A stretch of DNA of 64,000 nt from Streptococcus suis (GTDB lineage: Bacteria; Bacillota; Bacilli; Lactobacillales; Streptococcaceae): NCBI RefSeq assembly GCF_024509555.1, contig NZ_JAMWEL010000008.1:1-64000 (forward strand), read 5' to 3'. The stretch's first letter is position 1, and each line of letters begins with the position of its first letter. A program made the position numbers and the translations under genes. The notes beneath the pieces are model-generated. The model searched no databases and had not been told where the DNA came from. It saw only the letters and a list, made by a program, of their open reading frames with translations. Below, piece by piece: positions 1 to 7,567 of this stretch.

Positions 1-2
1 TA

Positions 3-674
3 CGATATCCTAGAAAGGTTAGAAATCAGGTCAAAGTGATTACCATGGATATGTTTAGTCCCTATTATCAACTTGCTAAACAGCTTTTTCCGAATGTAAA
101 AATCGTACTCGACCGCTTTCATATTGTTCAACACCTTAGTCGTGCTATGAACCGTATCCGTATTCAAATTATGAATCAATTCGACAGAACATCGCAGGAA
201 TACCGAGCCTTGAAACGCTACTGGAAATTGATACAACAAGATAGCCGTAAAATCAGCGATAAACGATTTTATCGCCCTATGTTCCGAATGCACTTGACTA
301 ACAAGGAAATACTGGAAAAACTCCTGTCTTTCTCCGAGGAACTACGACAGCACTATGAACTCTATCAACTTCTCTTATTCCATTTCCAAGAGAAAAATTC
401 AGATCATTTCTTCGAACTTATCGAACAGGAAATAACCGCTGTTAATCCTATTTTCCAGACAGTATTTAAGACATTTCTAAAGGATAAAGACAAGGTTTTA
501 AACGCCATGGAATTGCCTTATTCCAACGCCAAACTGGAAGCTACCAATAATCTCATCAAAGTCATTAAAAGAAATGCCTTTGGTTTCAGGAACTTTGAAA
601 ACTTTAAAAAACGGATTTTGATTGCCTTGAACATAAAGAAAGAGAGAACGAAGTTCGTCCTCTCTAGGTGTTAG
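3..674 (+). CDS. ISL3-family transposase, C-terminal part (5' end outside window)
   Basis: This is the C-terminal part of a DDE transposase of the ISL3 (IS1167-like) family. The frame is open from base 3, so the gene starts before the window; the GTG at 36 is internal. Recognisable family stretches are ITMDMFSPYYQLAKQLFP, the IVLDRFHIVQHL segment with a catalytic-type Asp, and near the end LEATNNLIKVIKRNAFGFRN, which holds the last acidic residue of the triad. The reading frame is intact to its stop at 674, and an ISL3-type inverted repeat follows 10 bp later. Whether the whole element is intact cannot be judged here. Confidence 0.93.
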   Translation, partial: RYPRKVRNQVKVITMDMFSPYYQLAKQLFPNVKIVLDRFHIVQHLSRAMNRIRIQIMNQFDRTSQEYRALKRYWKLIQQDSRKISDKRFYRPMFRMHLTNKEILEKLLSFSEELRQHYELYQLLLFHFQEKNSDHFFELIEQEITAVNPIFQTVFKTFLKDKDKVLNAMELPYSNAKLEATNNLIKVIKRNAFGFRNFENFKKRILIALNIKKERTKFVLSRC

Positions 675-684
675 CTTTTCATCT

Positions 685-708
685 ACCCACTACAGTTGAC
701 AAAGAGCC
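685..708 (+). repeat. Right terminal inverted repeat of the ISL3 element
   Basis: The 24 bp here read, on the opposite strand, GGCTCTTTGTCAACTGTAGT followed by GGGT. That matches the terminal repeats known for IS1167-type ISL3 elements. The next 8 bases (709-716, AAAAATTT) are AT-rich and of the right length for an ISL3 target duplication; the other copy would lie outside the window. Confidence 0.8.
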
Positions 709-721
709 AAAAATTTTTATG

Positions 722-1894
722 TTAGGCTACTAGCTCGTCCCTAGTAGTCTTTTTCTGTGCTAAAAATTCAGGATACGTTATCTGCTCTTTTAAAAGGATA
801 TAAGCTATTTTTAATAATTGATGTGCGAGTGCAATTGTTGCTTTTTGTGAACCACGCCGACTTTGAATCTGATAATATCGTTCTGCTAATGGGCTGCCTT
901 TTTGTCTTTTGACAGCGAAGGCCGCTTGACACAAGCATTTCTTCAAATAGGAATTCCCGTGTCGAATCTTGGTACTTCGCTTCTTACCAGCACTCTCATT
1001 GTTACCTGGACATAGTCCTGCCCAAGAGGCTAAATGCCCAGCAGTTGGAAACTGACTCATATCAACTCCAACCTCAGAAATGATAACAGAAGCTGTAATG
1101 ACATCAATGCCTGGGATGGAGTCCAATATTTCTACATGGTTTTCATATTGTGATAGATAGACATTCATTCGCTCTTCCAACAACTCAATCTGCTTCTGAT
1201 AAAAATCATAAATCTCTAAGGACTGCTTTAACATGAAGCGGTGATGGTCAGAAAAATAGCCATCCAATGCTTCCAGAAGCTGGGGCACTTTCTTCTTCAA
1301 GCTGGTGTAAACGGATTGATGGACAATGCGAGGTGTAATAGGCGTCCCATCAACCAGTAGCTGAAGGAGATTGCGACCAGATAGCCCCATAATATCTTCG
1401 ATATAGGTTGTTAGCTTGATACCACCTGACTGAAGAATTTTATGGATACGGTTGGTTTCTCTATTGCGACTCTCCACATAATGTTTTCGTTGTCTGGTCA
1501 ACTCCCTCAATTCTTGAATGGTTTCATCGGGAACGAAACTCCGAGGAAGCAGACCAATCCGTGTTAATTTGGCTATCCAGTGAGCATCCTTCTTGTCGGT
1601 TTTCTGACCTGGAATAGCCTTCATATGAGCTGGTTGAGCGAGTATCAACTTGAAGTCATCACATAGAGCATGCCAGACAGGTCGCCAATAAACACCTGTA
1701 CTTTCCATACCAACAGCTTCCACATGAAATTGACTGAGAAAATCGTGGCAAGCACGTAGGCCTTTAGTCGTTGTATCAAACGTAGCCGTCTCACGCTTTG
1801 GACGAGTTGAGGTGAGTGGTCCATGTAGGATACAGACAACGATATTGGCTTGATGGACATCAATACCTGCACAAGATTGATAGAGAACATCCAT
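722..1894 (-). CDS. IS110-family transposase (DEDD N-terminus plus Transposase_20)
   Basis: This is a full-length 390-residue recombinase of the IS110/IS116/IS902 family. The N-terminal RuvC-like DEDD half shows AGIDVHQANIVV, VGMESTGVYWRP and KTDKKDAHWIAKL, which hold the acidic catalytic residues. The C-terminal Transposase_20 half shows LDSIPGIDVITASVIISEVG and a Ser-containing stretch ASWAGLCPGNNESAGKK. The start ATG at 1894 has GGAGG 8-13 bases upstream (1902-1907 on the complement). The stop lies only 13 bp from the ISL3 repeat, so the element's downstream end is short or was cut by the ISL3 insertion. Confidence 0.95.
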   Translation of the reverse strand: MDVLYQSCAGIDVHQANIVVCILHGPLTSTRPKRETATFDTTTKGLRACHDFLSQFHVEAVGMESTGVYWRPVWHALCDDFKLILAQPAHMKAIPGQKTDKKDAHWIAKLTRIGLLPRSFVPDETIQELRELTRQRKHYVESRNRETNRIHKILQSGGIKLTTYIEDIMGLSGRNLLQLLVDGTPITPRIVHQSVYTSLKKKVPQLLEALDGYFSDHHRFMLKQSLEIYDFYQKQIELLEERMNVYLSQYENHVEILDSIPGIDVITASVIISEVGVDMSQFPTAGHLASWAGLCPGNNESAGKKRSTKIRHGNSYLKKCLCQAAFAVKRQKGSPLAERYYQIQSRRGSQKATIALAHQLLKIAYILLKEQITYPEFLAQKKTTRDELVA

Positions 1895-2041
1895 GACAAT
1901 TCCCTCCTTCTAAAAATTAGAGAGCTTATCTACCGAATTTTAGTCGTATTTTTATACTCATGCCTATCGCATATTTTGGGGTGCTCGTCAGTAGAGTGGG
2001 TTAGTTTTTCCCGCGATGACTAACATCATTAACTCGTCAAC
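1895..2041 (-). other. IS110 upstream non-coding region, possible bridge-RNA segment
   Basis: About 150-200 bp without a gene lies upstream of the IS110 transposase start. In IS110 elements this side encodes the bridge RNA that pairs with target and donor DNA; that is family knowledge. In the sequence I see a stem GTTAGT/ACTAAC (2000-2005/2019-2024), a short ATGC/GCAT hairpin near 1962-1973, and the heptamer CTCGTCA twice (1984-1990 and 2033-2039). I cannot fix the element boundary, because this family lacks inverted repeats and target duplications. Confidence 0.35.
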
Positions 2042-2085
2042 CACAAAGCCCTCACTAAGATTATACACCTAGTGAGGGCTTTGTG
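2042..2085. terminator. Perfect 16-bp hairpin beside the IS110 element
   Basis: CACAAAGCCCTCACTA (2042-2057) pairs perfectly with 2070-2085 around a 12-nt loop. Runs of T follow only loosely, so it may be a weak bidirectional terminator, an end structure of the IS110 element or part of its RNA. No gene ends next to it. Confidence 0.45.
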
Positions 2086-2100
2086 TTCGTTTTCATTATT

Positions 2101-2325
2101 CTGTGGGTGAGGGCGGAGCCATCATGGATGTCTTTCCCACTCCCATTTCATTTTTAAAAGAGAGTAAAGGGTTGGGATTGATTGTCCCAACCTTTTATAG
2201 TCAATTGATTGAGGTTTGATACGTGGCCTCATTCGCCTTCCTCTATTCTAGAGAAGTGACTTATTTTGCATGTCTTATTTTCAGAGGCTGGGCTCAAGTC
2301 CACCGCCATTTCTCAGAATTCTTGT
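2101..2325 (-). repeat. Degenerate copy (copy C) of the dispersed intergenic repeat
   Basis: Read on the minus strand, this stretch has the AAATGGGAGTGGGAAAGA block (about 2131-2150) and, displaced, a block with TGAGAAATGGCGGTGG, then ACTTGAGCCCAGCCTC (about 2285-2320). Both match parts of the copies at 35956-36130 and 46391-46685. The two blocks are in the wrong relative order for one intact copy, so this is a rearranged or decayed remnant. A 12-bp stem (2166-2177/2185-2196, one G-U, 7-nt loop) lies in it. From 2330 to 2540 I see nothing definite. Confidence 0.55.
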
Positions 2326-2542
2326 TTTACACTAGACTTCCTGCAAAACTAAAATCCTAATTCACAATTGATAATTCCGGCAATCAAATACATTTGACAA
2401 TTTATGGTCTAATAGGCTAGAATCAGGCAAGTTAATTTTATACACTCCAGTTGATTGGAGAATTTTAGATGTCATGCCAAAAATCTAGAAATAGAAAATA
2501 GGCAGCTGTTAATTTGAATATTTATAGGATTTTCTGAGAATA

Positions 2543-2551
2543 TGGTACAAT
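2543..2551 (+). promoter_or_regulatory. Extended -10 promoter for the aminotransferase gene
   Basis: TGGTACAAT is an extended -10 (TGN plus TACAAT) 31 bp before the ATG. No convincing -35 is seen, as is usual for extended -10 promoters. AGGAAA at 2573-2578 serves as the ribosome binding site. Confidence 0.55.
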
Positions 2552-2582
2552 AGTGACAGAATAAATTGAAGTAGGAAACTTT

Positions 2583-3707
2583 ATGAAGCTACCACGTTTC
2601 GGCGTTGAGGAATGGCTGAATGTCCACGAAACCAGCGCTACCTATGACATTGCAGGAGTATCCATTTCTGCCCTGACTTTGGAAGAGTTGTTTGCCTTGT
2701 CGGACACCAATCCTGAGGATTTTTATAAGAAATTGCAGGGCACCAAGCTCAATTATGGCTGGATAGAAGGCTCGCCAGAGTTTAAAGAGGCTGTCAGCCA
2801 GCTCTATGAACATGTAGCTCCTGAACAAATTCTTCAAACCAATGGGGCAACAGGGGCCAACTTGCTAGTTCTTTACAGTTTGATTGAGCCAGGTGATCAT
2901 GTCATTTCCCTTTACCCAACCTACCAACAACTCTATGATATTCCAAAGTCCTTAGGAGCAGAAGTGAATTTGTGGCAGATTGAGGAAGAGAAGGGCTGGT
3001 TGCCAGACTTGGAAAAACTTCGTCAGCTCATTCGTCCCAATACCAAGATGATTTGTATCAACAATGCCAATAATCCAACAGGTGCTGTCATGGATAGGGC
3101 TTATTTGGAAGAATTGGCGATCATTGCTGATGAGGTAGGAGCCTACATCCTATCAGATGAAGTCTATCGTTCCTTTTCTGAGCTGGATGTGCCGTCTATC
3201 ATTGATGTCTATGACAAGGGGATTGCGGTTAATAGTCTGTCTAAGACCTATTCTCTGCCAGGTATTCGTGTCGGCTGGGTGGCTGCCAATCATCAAGTAA
3301 CCGATATTCTGAGAGATTACCGGGACTATACCATGATTTGTGCAGGTGTCTTTGATGACATGGTGGCCCAACTCGCTCTGGCATCTCGTAAAGAGATTTT
3401 GAAAAGAAATCGGCGCATTTTAGAAGAAAATCTAGCAATTTTGGACCAATGGATTGAGAAGGAACCCCTCGTTTCCTATATTCGACCAGCTGTCGTATCT
3501 ACAAGCTTTGTCAAGATTGCTGTGGATATGCCTATGGAAGATTTTTGCTTGCAACTTCTGCAGGAATACGGTATTCTTCTAGTTCCTGGTAATCGGTTTG
3601 AACGTGACGGCTATGTCCGTCTAGGTTTTGCCTGTGAACAAGAAACTCTAATCAAAGGATTAGAAAAACTATCCCAGTTTTTAAGAAGATTCGATACAGA
3701 AAACTAG
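2583..3707 (+). CDS. PLP-dependent aminotransferase, class I/II
   Basis: The product is a 374-residue fold-type I PLP enzyme, probably a cytosolic aminotransferase for an unidentified amino acid. Visible signatures are NNANNPTGAVMD (cofactor pocket), YILSDEVYRSF with the Asp that contacts the pyridine nitrogen, and VNSLSKTYSLPGIRVGW with the Schiff-base Lys. A conserved Arg, for the substrate carboxylate, is likely in the C-terminal GYVRLGFA. Length is normal for the class. It is monocistronic, with its own promoter and a shared terminator with the convergent gene. Substrate cannot be assigned from sequence; a C-S lyase of the MalY type is an alternative. Confidence 0.9.
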   Translation: MKLPRFGVEEWLNVHETSATYDIAGVSISALTLEELFALSDTNPEDFYKKLQGTKLNYGWIEGSPEFKEAVSQLYEHVAPEQILQTNGATGANLLVLYSLIEPGDHVISLYPTYQQLYDIPKSLGAEVNLWQIEEEKGWLPDLEKLRQLIRPNTKMICINNANNPTGAVMDRAYLEELAIIADEVGAYILSDEVYRSFSELDVPSIIDVYDKGIAVNSLSKTYSLPGIRVGWVAANHQVTDILRDYRDYTMICAGVFDDMVAQLALASRKEILKRNRRILEENLAILDQWIEKEPLVSYIRPAVVSTSFVKIAVDMPMEDFCLQLLQEYGILLVPGNRFERDGYVRLGFACEQETLIKGLEKLSQFLRRFDTEN

Positions 3708-3730
3708 CTCAGGTGGTTGAGCTAGTTTTC
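3699..3730. terminator. Bidirectional terminator holding both stop codons
   Basis: GAAAACTAGCTCA (3699-3711) pairs perfectly over 13 bp with 3718-3730 around a 6-nt loop, and both strands then run into T-rich sequence. The TAG of the aminotransferase gene (3705-3707) and the TAG of the convergent gene (3722-3724 on the complement) sit opposite each other in the stem. Confidence 0.85.
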
Positions 3731-4903
3731 CTTGTTTTCAGGTGTAAGTCTTTGGAACAATTTCCGCCAATCTGGCAGAGAGATTTCAGGGCTTGGAATG
3801 GAAGTGCTAATATTGTCCCTCCAAATTTGGTAGCGGGTGTCAAAGAGTAGCCGAATGAGTTTGTCCATCATGTCCGCCTCTTGAGGAGATAATTCTTTTC
3901 TCAATCGGTCCATTTCCTGTAATTTCTGTAGGGGATTTACCGTGATGTCACTGAACCGTTCAATCCCTGCTTGGATGAAAATCCCGAAAAAGAGGTCAAA
4001 GAAATCTTTCAATTCTTCATCCGTTAGGCTAGCAGTCCAGGTTTTTAAAGTCTGGTCGGTTTGAAGGCTGTCGCTGGTTAGGGCAGGGGCTGACTTGAAA
4101 TCAGTTCCTTCAATTTCCCAAGAAAATGTGATGTGTTGGAGAAGCCCGATGGTGTTGCTCTGAACAATTTGGGCATTTTCAGGTGTTTCCAACATCATTC
4201 CCACGATGGAATTTTGTGGAATGAGGGGGTAAATCCGATTTTGAATGGCTTGGTAGCCAGGAGCTTCCAAATGCTTTTTATGGAGTCCCGGTGCGTCAAA
4301 GGGATAGATAGCCACAATTCGCTCGTGTAAATCTGAGGACTGCTTACTTGCGGAATAAAGGGCTAAATTGCCACCTTTGGAATGCCCTGCGATATAGAAA
4401 TTCTCCATTTGACTGGACATTATTTTCTCCAAATAATCACTTGCAGAACGTTGGGCAGGAATTTCATCCATATAGGTCATTTGGAAGTCTTCCTTCCAAC
4501 CGATGATAGTGTCATCTGTTCCCCTAAAACAAGTCAGGACAGTCTGTCTGTCCAAGCGGTAGCTAATGGCGGCGAATTGTTGCTCTTGGTCCAACTGATA
4601 ATCGTCAACGAAGCCAAATGCCTTGATAGACTTGAAGCGTATGGATTTGGCAAGAAGGGCAAATAAGGCTAGGCGATTTTTGGTCACCATAGAAAAGGGA
4701 GGGAAGTCATTCTGATAAGTTGCTTCAAAATGCTCAGCCAGATGATCCAGTCGGATACCATTTTCAGTAAAAGAAGCGGGGACAAGCTTGTCAAAAGGCA
4801 GGTAGGAAAGCTCAGTCAGGGCCAAAATGTCCAGTTTGTTCAGGGGCTGGTCGTAAAAACTGTCGTATTGACTTTCTTCTATGTAATTTAATAAATTTGG
4901 CAT
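3722..4903 (-). CDS. DUF2974 (Mbeg1-like) alpha/beta-hydrolase family protein
   Basis: This 393-residue protein belongs to a family of putative lipase-like hydrolases (DUF2974). The nucleophile elbow is visible as YIAGHSKGGNLALYSA (GxSxG form GHSKG), and an earlier strand has TVLTCFRGTDDTIIGWKEDF, typical of class 3 lipase-like proteins. No signal peptide or membrane span is seen, so it should be cytosolic. A candidate Asp (YPFDAPGL) follows the nucleophile, as expected for a triad. The last 120 residues are helical and charged and of unknown role. The physiological substrate is not known for the family. The gene stands alone and converges on the aminotransferase. Confidence 0.8.
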   Translation of the reverse strand: MPNLLNYIEESQYDSFYDQPLNKLDILALTELSYLPFDKLVPASFTENGIRLDHLAEHFEATYQNDFPPFSMVTKNRLALFALLAKSIRFKSIKAFGFVDDYQLDQEQQFAAISYRLDRQTVLTCFRGTDDTIIGWKEDFQMTYMDEIPAQRSASDYLEKIMSSQMENFYIAGHSKGGNLALYSASKQSSDLHERIVAIYPFDAPGLHKKHLEAPGYQAIQNRIYPLIPQNSIVGMMLETPENAQIVQSNTIGLLQHITFSWEIEGTDFKSAPALTSDSLQTDQTLKTWTASLTDEELKDFFDLFFGIFIQAGIERFSDITVNPLQKLQEMDRLRKELSPQEADMMDKLIRLLFDTRYQIWRDNISTSIPSPEISLPDWRKLFQRLTPENKEN

Positions 4904-5041
4904 GGTAATCCTTTCCTTTTTCTTCTAGTATAACGAAATATGTGTGGAATGACAAATCTGGGTTGGCAATGTAGAAAATCCCCCTTTTTTACTGAAATTT
5001 AGGCTATAATAAATAGTATATAGTAAGAGAGGGAAATTGTT

Positions 5042-5725
5042 ATGCAGAGAATTCTTCTGGTTGAGGATGACCGAATTATCAGTCAATTAGTTGCCAAGAA
5101 CCTTACAAACTGGGGTTATCAGGTTCAAGAGGTCCAAGATTTTCAGACGGTGTTGTACCAAATAAGCGATTTCCAGCCCCATTTGATTTTACTAGATATT
5201 GGCCTGCCTTTTTTCAATGGCTATTACTGGTGTCAGGAAATTCGCAAGACATCCCGTGTGCCCATTATGTTTCTGTCTTCCCATGACCAGCCAATGGATA
5301 TAGTTATGGCGATCAATATGGGGGCGGATGACTATGTGACCAAGCCTTTTGAAATGACGGTTCTCCTAGCCAAAATACAGGGGCTTTTGCGGAGAACTTA
5401 CGATTTCGTGGGTGAACAAAGTTTACTCTGGTTTGAAGAGGTATCCTTGGATTTGAAAACGATGCAGGTGTCTTATGGACAGGCTGTAGAGGAGTTGACA
5501 CGAAATGAATTTCAGATTTTACGGGTGCTTTTTGAGCATGGTAAGGAAGTGGTCAGTCGTGAGGAGCTGATGCGAGAACTCTGGAACAGCGATATTTTTG
5601 TGGATGACAATACCCTGTCGGTTAACATCGCTCGCCTGCGTAAAAAGTTGGCAGAACTGGGTTTGCCAGATTTGATTGCCACCAAGAAAGGAGTGGGCTA
5701 CGGCCTGGTGTGGACACATGAATAA
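5042..5725 (+). CDS. OmpR/BceR-type response regulator
   Basis: This is a 227-residue two-component response regulator. The receiver domain (about 1-120) has the acidic pair E8/D9/D10, the phosphoacceptor D52 in LILLDIGLP, and the Lys of DDYVTKPFE. The C-terminal winged-helix domain (about 130-225) carries LTRNEFQILRVLFEHG and DDNTLSVNIARLRKKL. The TATAAT at 5006-5011 gives a promoter. Its stop overlaps the kinase start (ATGAATAA). With the kinase and the ABC transporter that follow, it matches BceR-type regulators, which switch on the adjacent transporter in response to cell-wall-targeting peptides; the actual ligand is unknown. Confidence 0.93.
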   Translation: MQRILLVEDDRIISQLVAKNLTNWGYQVQEVQDFQTVLYQISDFQPHLILLDIGLPFFNGYYWCQEIRKTSRVPIMFLSSHDQPMDIVMAINMGADDYVTKPFEMTVLLAKIQGLLRRTYDFVGEQSLLWFEEVSLDLKTMQVSYGQAVEELTRNEFQILRVLFEHGKEVVSREELMRELWNSDIFVDDNTLSVNIARLRKKLAELGLPDLIATKKGVGYGLVWTHE

Positions 5726-6710
5726 GGATGAATTTGGCTCACTAGTATCAGAATTTTTACCCACTTGGCTCCGTCATCGTTGGATCTTTCTGGCCAGCTA
5801 CTGCCTTTTTGCTGCGACCATTTTGGCTATCAGTAGCGTCTTTGACATTGAGAGGGACCTGGCTCGCTATGCTCTCATCCTCCTGAGTATTTGTTGGCTC
5901 CTCGCCCTCCTCTGGGATTTTGTCAGGGAATTTTCCCGCTTTGGAAAAATCTGGCGTGGTCAGAAAGTAGCCACTGGGACAGCCAGTGAACGTTGTTTGC
6001 AGGAAAAAGTGGAGCGACTAGAAGTCCAGAACAAGCAAATCTTAGAAAAACAGCGTCAGGAACAGACAGAATTAGATGACTACTACACCCTTTGGGCCCA
6101 CCAGATGAAAACGCCGATTGCAGCCAGTCAACTTTTGGTCAAGGAAGTAGATAGTAGTCCAGTTCGTCATCAATTAGAATCGGAATTGTTTAAGATAGAA
6201 CAATACACAGGTCTGGTCTTGAACTATCTGCGTTTACAGTCCTTTCATGATGATTTGGTTATCGAATCTGTTAATTTGGAAGAGCTGGTCAGAAGTCTGG
6301 TCAAGAAATATTCCCTATTTTTCATTCAGGCCAATACCAGCTTGGACTTGGGGCAGCTGGATAGGAGCGTAAAGACAGACAAACGCTGGCTGGGCCTCTT
6401 GATTGAGCAAATTTTATCCAATGCCCTCAAGTATTGTCAGGGGGGAAGCATCTCGATTTTTCTAGACGGGGATGATTTGGTCATTCGCGATACGGGAATT
6501 GGGATTGCTGAGAGTGACTTGGAACGAGTCTTTGAGCGTGGTTTCTCAGGTTTCAATGGTCGCAGAACCCAGCAATCTTCGGGTCTGGGGCTTTATCTCT
6601 CACGGAAAATTGCAGCGGAGCTGGGCTATTCCCTAAAGCTAAAATCAAAAGTGGGTCGGGGAACAGAGGTACGAATCGGTATCAAAGAGGCGGAGTTGAT
6701 TTTTGATTAA
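5718..6710 (+). CDS. BceS-type intramembrane-sensing histidine kinase
   Basis: The start at ATG 5718 overlaps the regulator's stop; an in-frame start further upstream would overlap that gene more. The 330-residue protein has two membrane helices near its start (about residues 18-65) with almost no extracellular loop. A coiled-coil-like linker follows, then the H-box YTLWAHQMKTPIAAS with H128, and an HATPase domain with N-box LSNALKYC, GIGIAESDLERVFERGFSG and a G-rich lid SSGLGLYLS. The short sensor fits intramembrane-sensing kinases, which rely on their partner ABC permease to detect peptide antibiotics. Confidence 0.92.
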   Translation: MNKDEFGSLVSEFLPTWLRHRWIFLASYCLFAATILAISSVFDIERDLARYALILLSICWLLALLWDFVREFSRFGKIWRGQKVATGTASERCLQEKVERLEVQNKQILEKQRQEQTELDDYYTLWAHQMKTPIAASQLLVKEVDSSPVRHQLESELFKIEQYTGLVLNYLRLQSFHDDLVIESVNLEELVRSLVKKYSLFFIQANTSLDLGQLDRSVKTDKRWLGLLIEQILSNALKYCQGGSISIFLDGDDLVIRDTGIGIAESDLERVFERGFSGFNGRRTQQSSGLGLYLSRKIAAELGYSLKLKSKVGRGTEVRIGIKEAELIFD

Positions 6711-6807
6711 TCTTACAAAACTGTCACGCAAATGAAAGCTAGGGCTATGGCAGACTGTCGGAGGATGAGCTAGAATGGGGGTAGAAAAAGAAAAGGAGGT
6801 TGTAGTA

Positions 6808-7566
6808 ATGACACTCTTAGATGTACAACACGTTCAAAAGATATATAGTTCTCGCTTTAAGGCGGGTCAGGTTGAGGCCTTGAAGGATATTCATTTTACA
6901 GTGGAAAAGGGTGAATATGTCGCTATTATGGGTGAGTCTGGCTCTGGTAAGTCCACCCTGCTCAATATTTTGGGGACCCTTGATAAGCCAACGCAGGGCA
7001 AGGTCTTGCTTAACGGATTGGATACCCAGTCTATCAAGAGCAAGGAAGCCGCTGCTTTTCGTCGGGAGAAATTGGGCTTTGTCTTCCAAGATTTCAATCT
7101 CTTGGACACCCTCTCTGTCAAGGATAATGTGCTCTTGCCTCTGGTTTTATCCCGTTTTCCGATTGATGAGATGAACAAGCGACTCATTCATACGCTTAAT
7201 AGTCTGGGAATTGCGACCTTGCAAGACAAGATGCCCTACGAGATTTCGGGTGGTCAGCAGCAGCGGGTTGCGGTGGCGCGTGCCATCATCACCCAGCCAG
7301 AAATCCTCTTAGCGGATGAGCCGACAGGGGCTCTAGATTCCAAGTCCTCTGCAACCTTGCTGGATATCTTTGAGCAGATAAACCAGCAGGGGCAGACCAT
7401 TCTGATGGTGACCCACTCAACTGCAGCGGCCAGTCGTGCCAAACGAGTACTCTTCATCAAAGACGGTATTCTATACAATCAAATCTACCGTGGCGAGCGG
7501 ACTAGTCAGGAGATGTATCAGCTGATTTCAGATACCTTGACACTGATGGCGAATCGAGGTGAGTAG
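6808..7566 (+). CDS. BceA-type ABC transporter ATP-binding protein
   Basis: This is the ATPase of an MacB/BceA-type exporter. The ATG at 6808 is preferred because AAAGGAGG lies about 8 bp upstream; an in-frame start at 6775 has none. The 252 residues show Walker A GESGSGKST, Q-loop FVFQDFNLLDTLS, signature ISGGQQQRVAVARA, Walker B ILLADEPTGALD and the H-loop VTHSTAAA. It lies 97 bp after the kinase and overlaps the upstream GTG region of the permease gene. Together they are expected to remove or detoxify peptide antibiotics acting on lipid II or its carrier and to signal to the kinase. Confidence 0.93.
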   Translation: MTLLDVQHVQKIYSSRFKAGQVEALKDIHFTVEKGEYVAIMGESGSGKSTLLNILGTLDKPTQGKVLLNGLDTQSIKSKEAAAFRREKLGFVFQDFNLLDTLSVKDNVLLPLVLSRFPIDEMNKRLIHTLNSLGIATLQDKMPYEISGGQQQRVAVARAIITQPEILLADEPTGALDSKSSATLLDIFEQINQQGQTILMVTHSTAAASRAKRVLFIKDGILYNQIYRGERTSQEMYQLISDTLTLMANRGE

Positions 7567-7567
7567 T

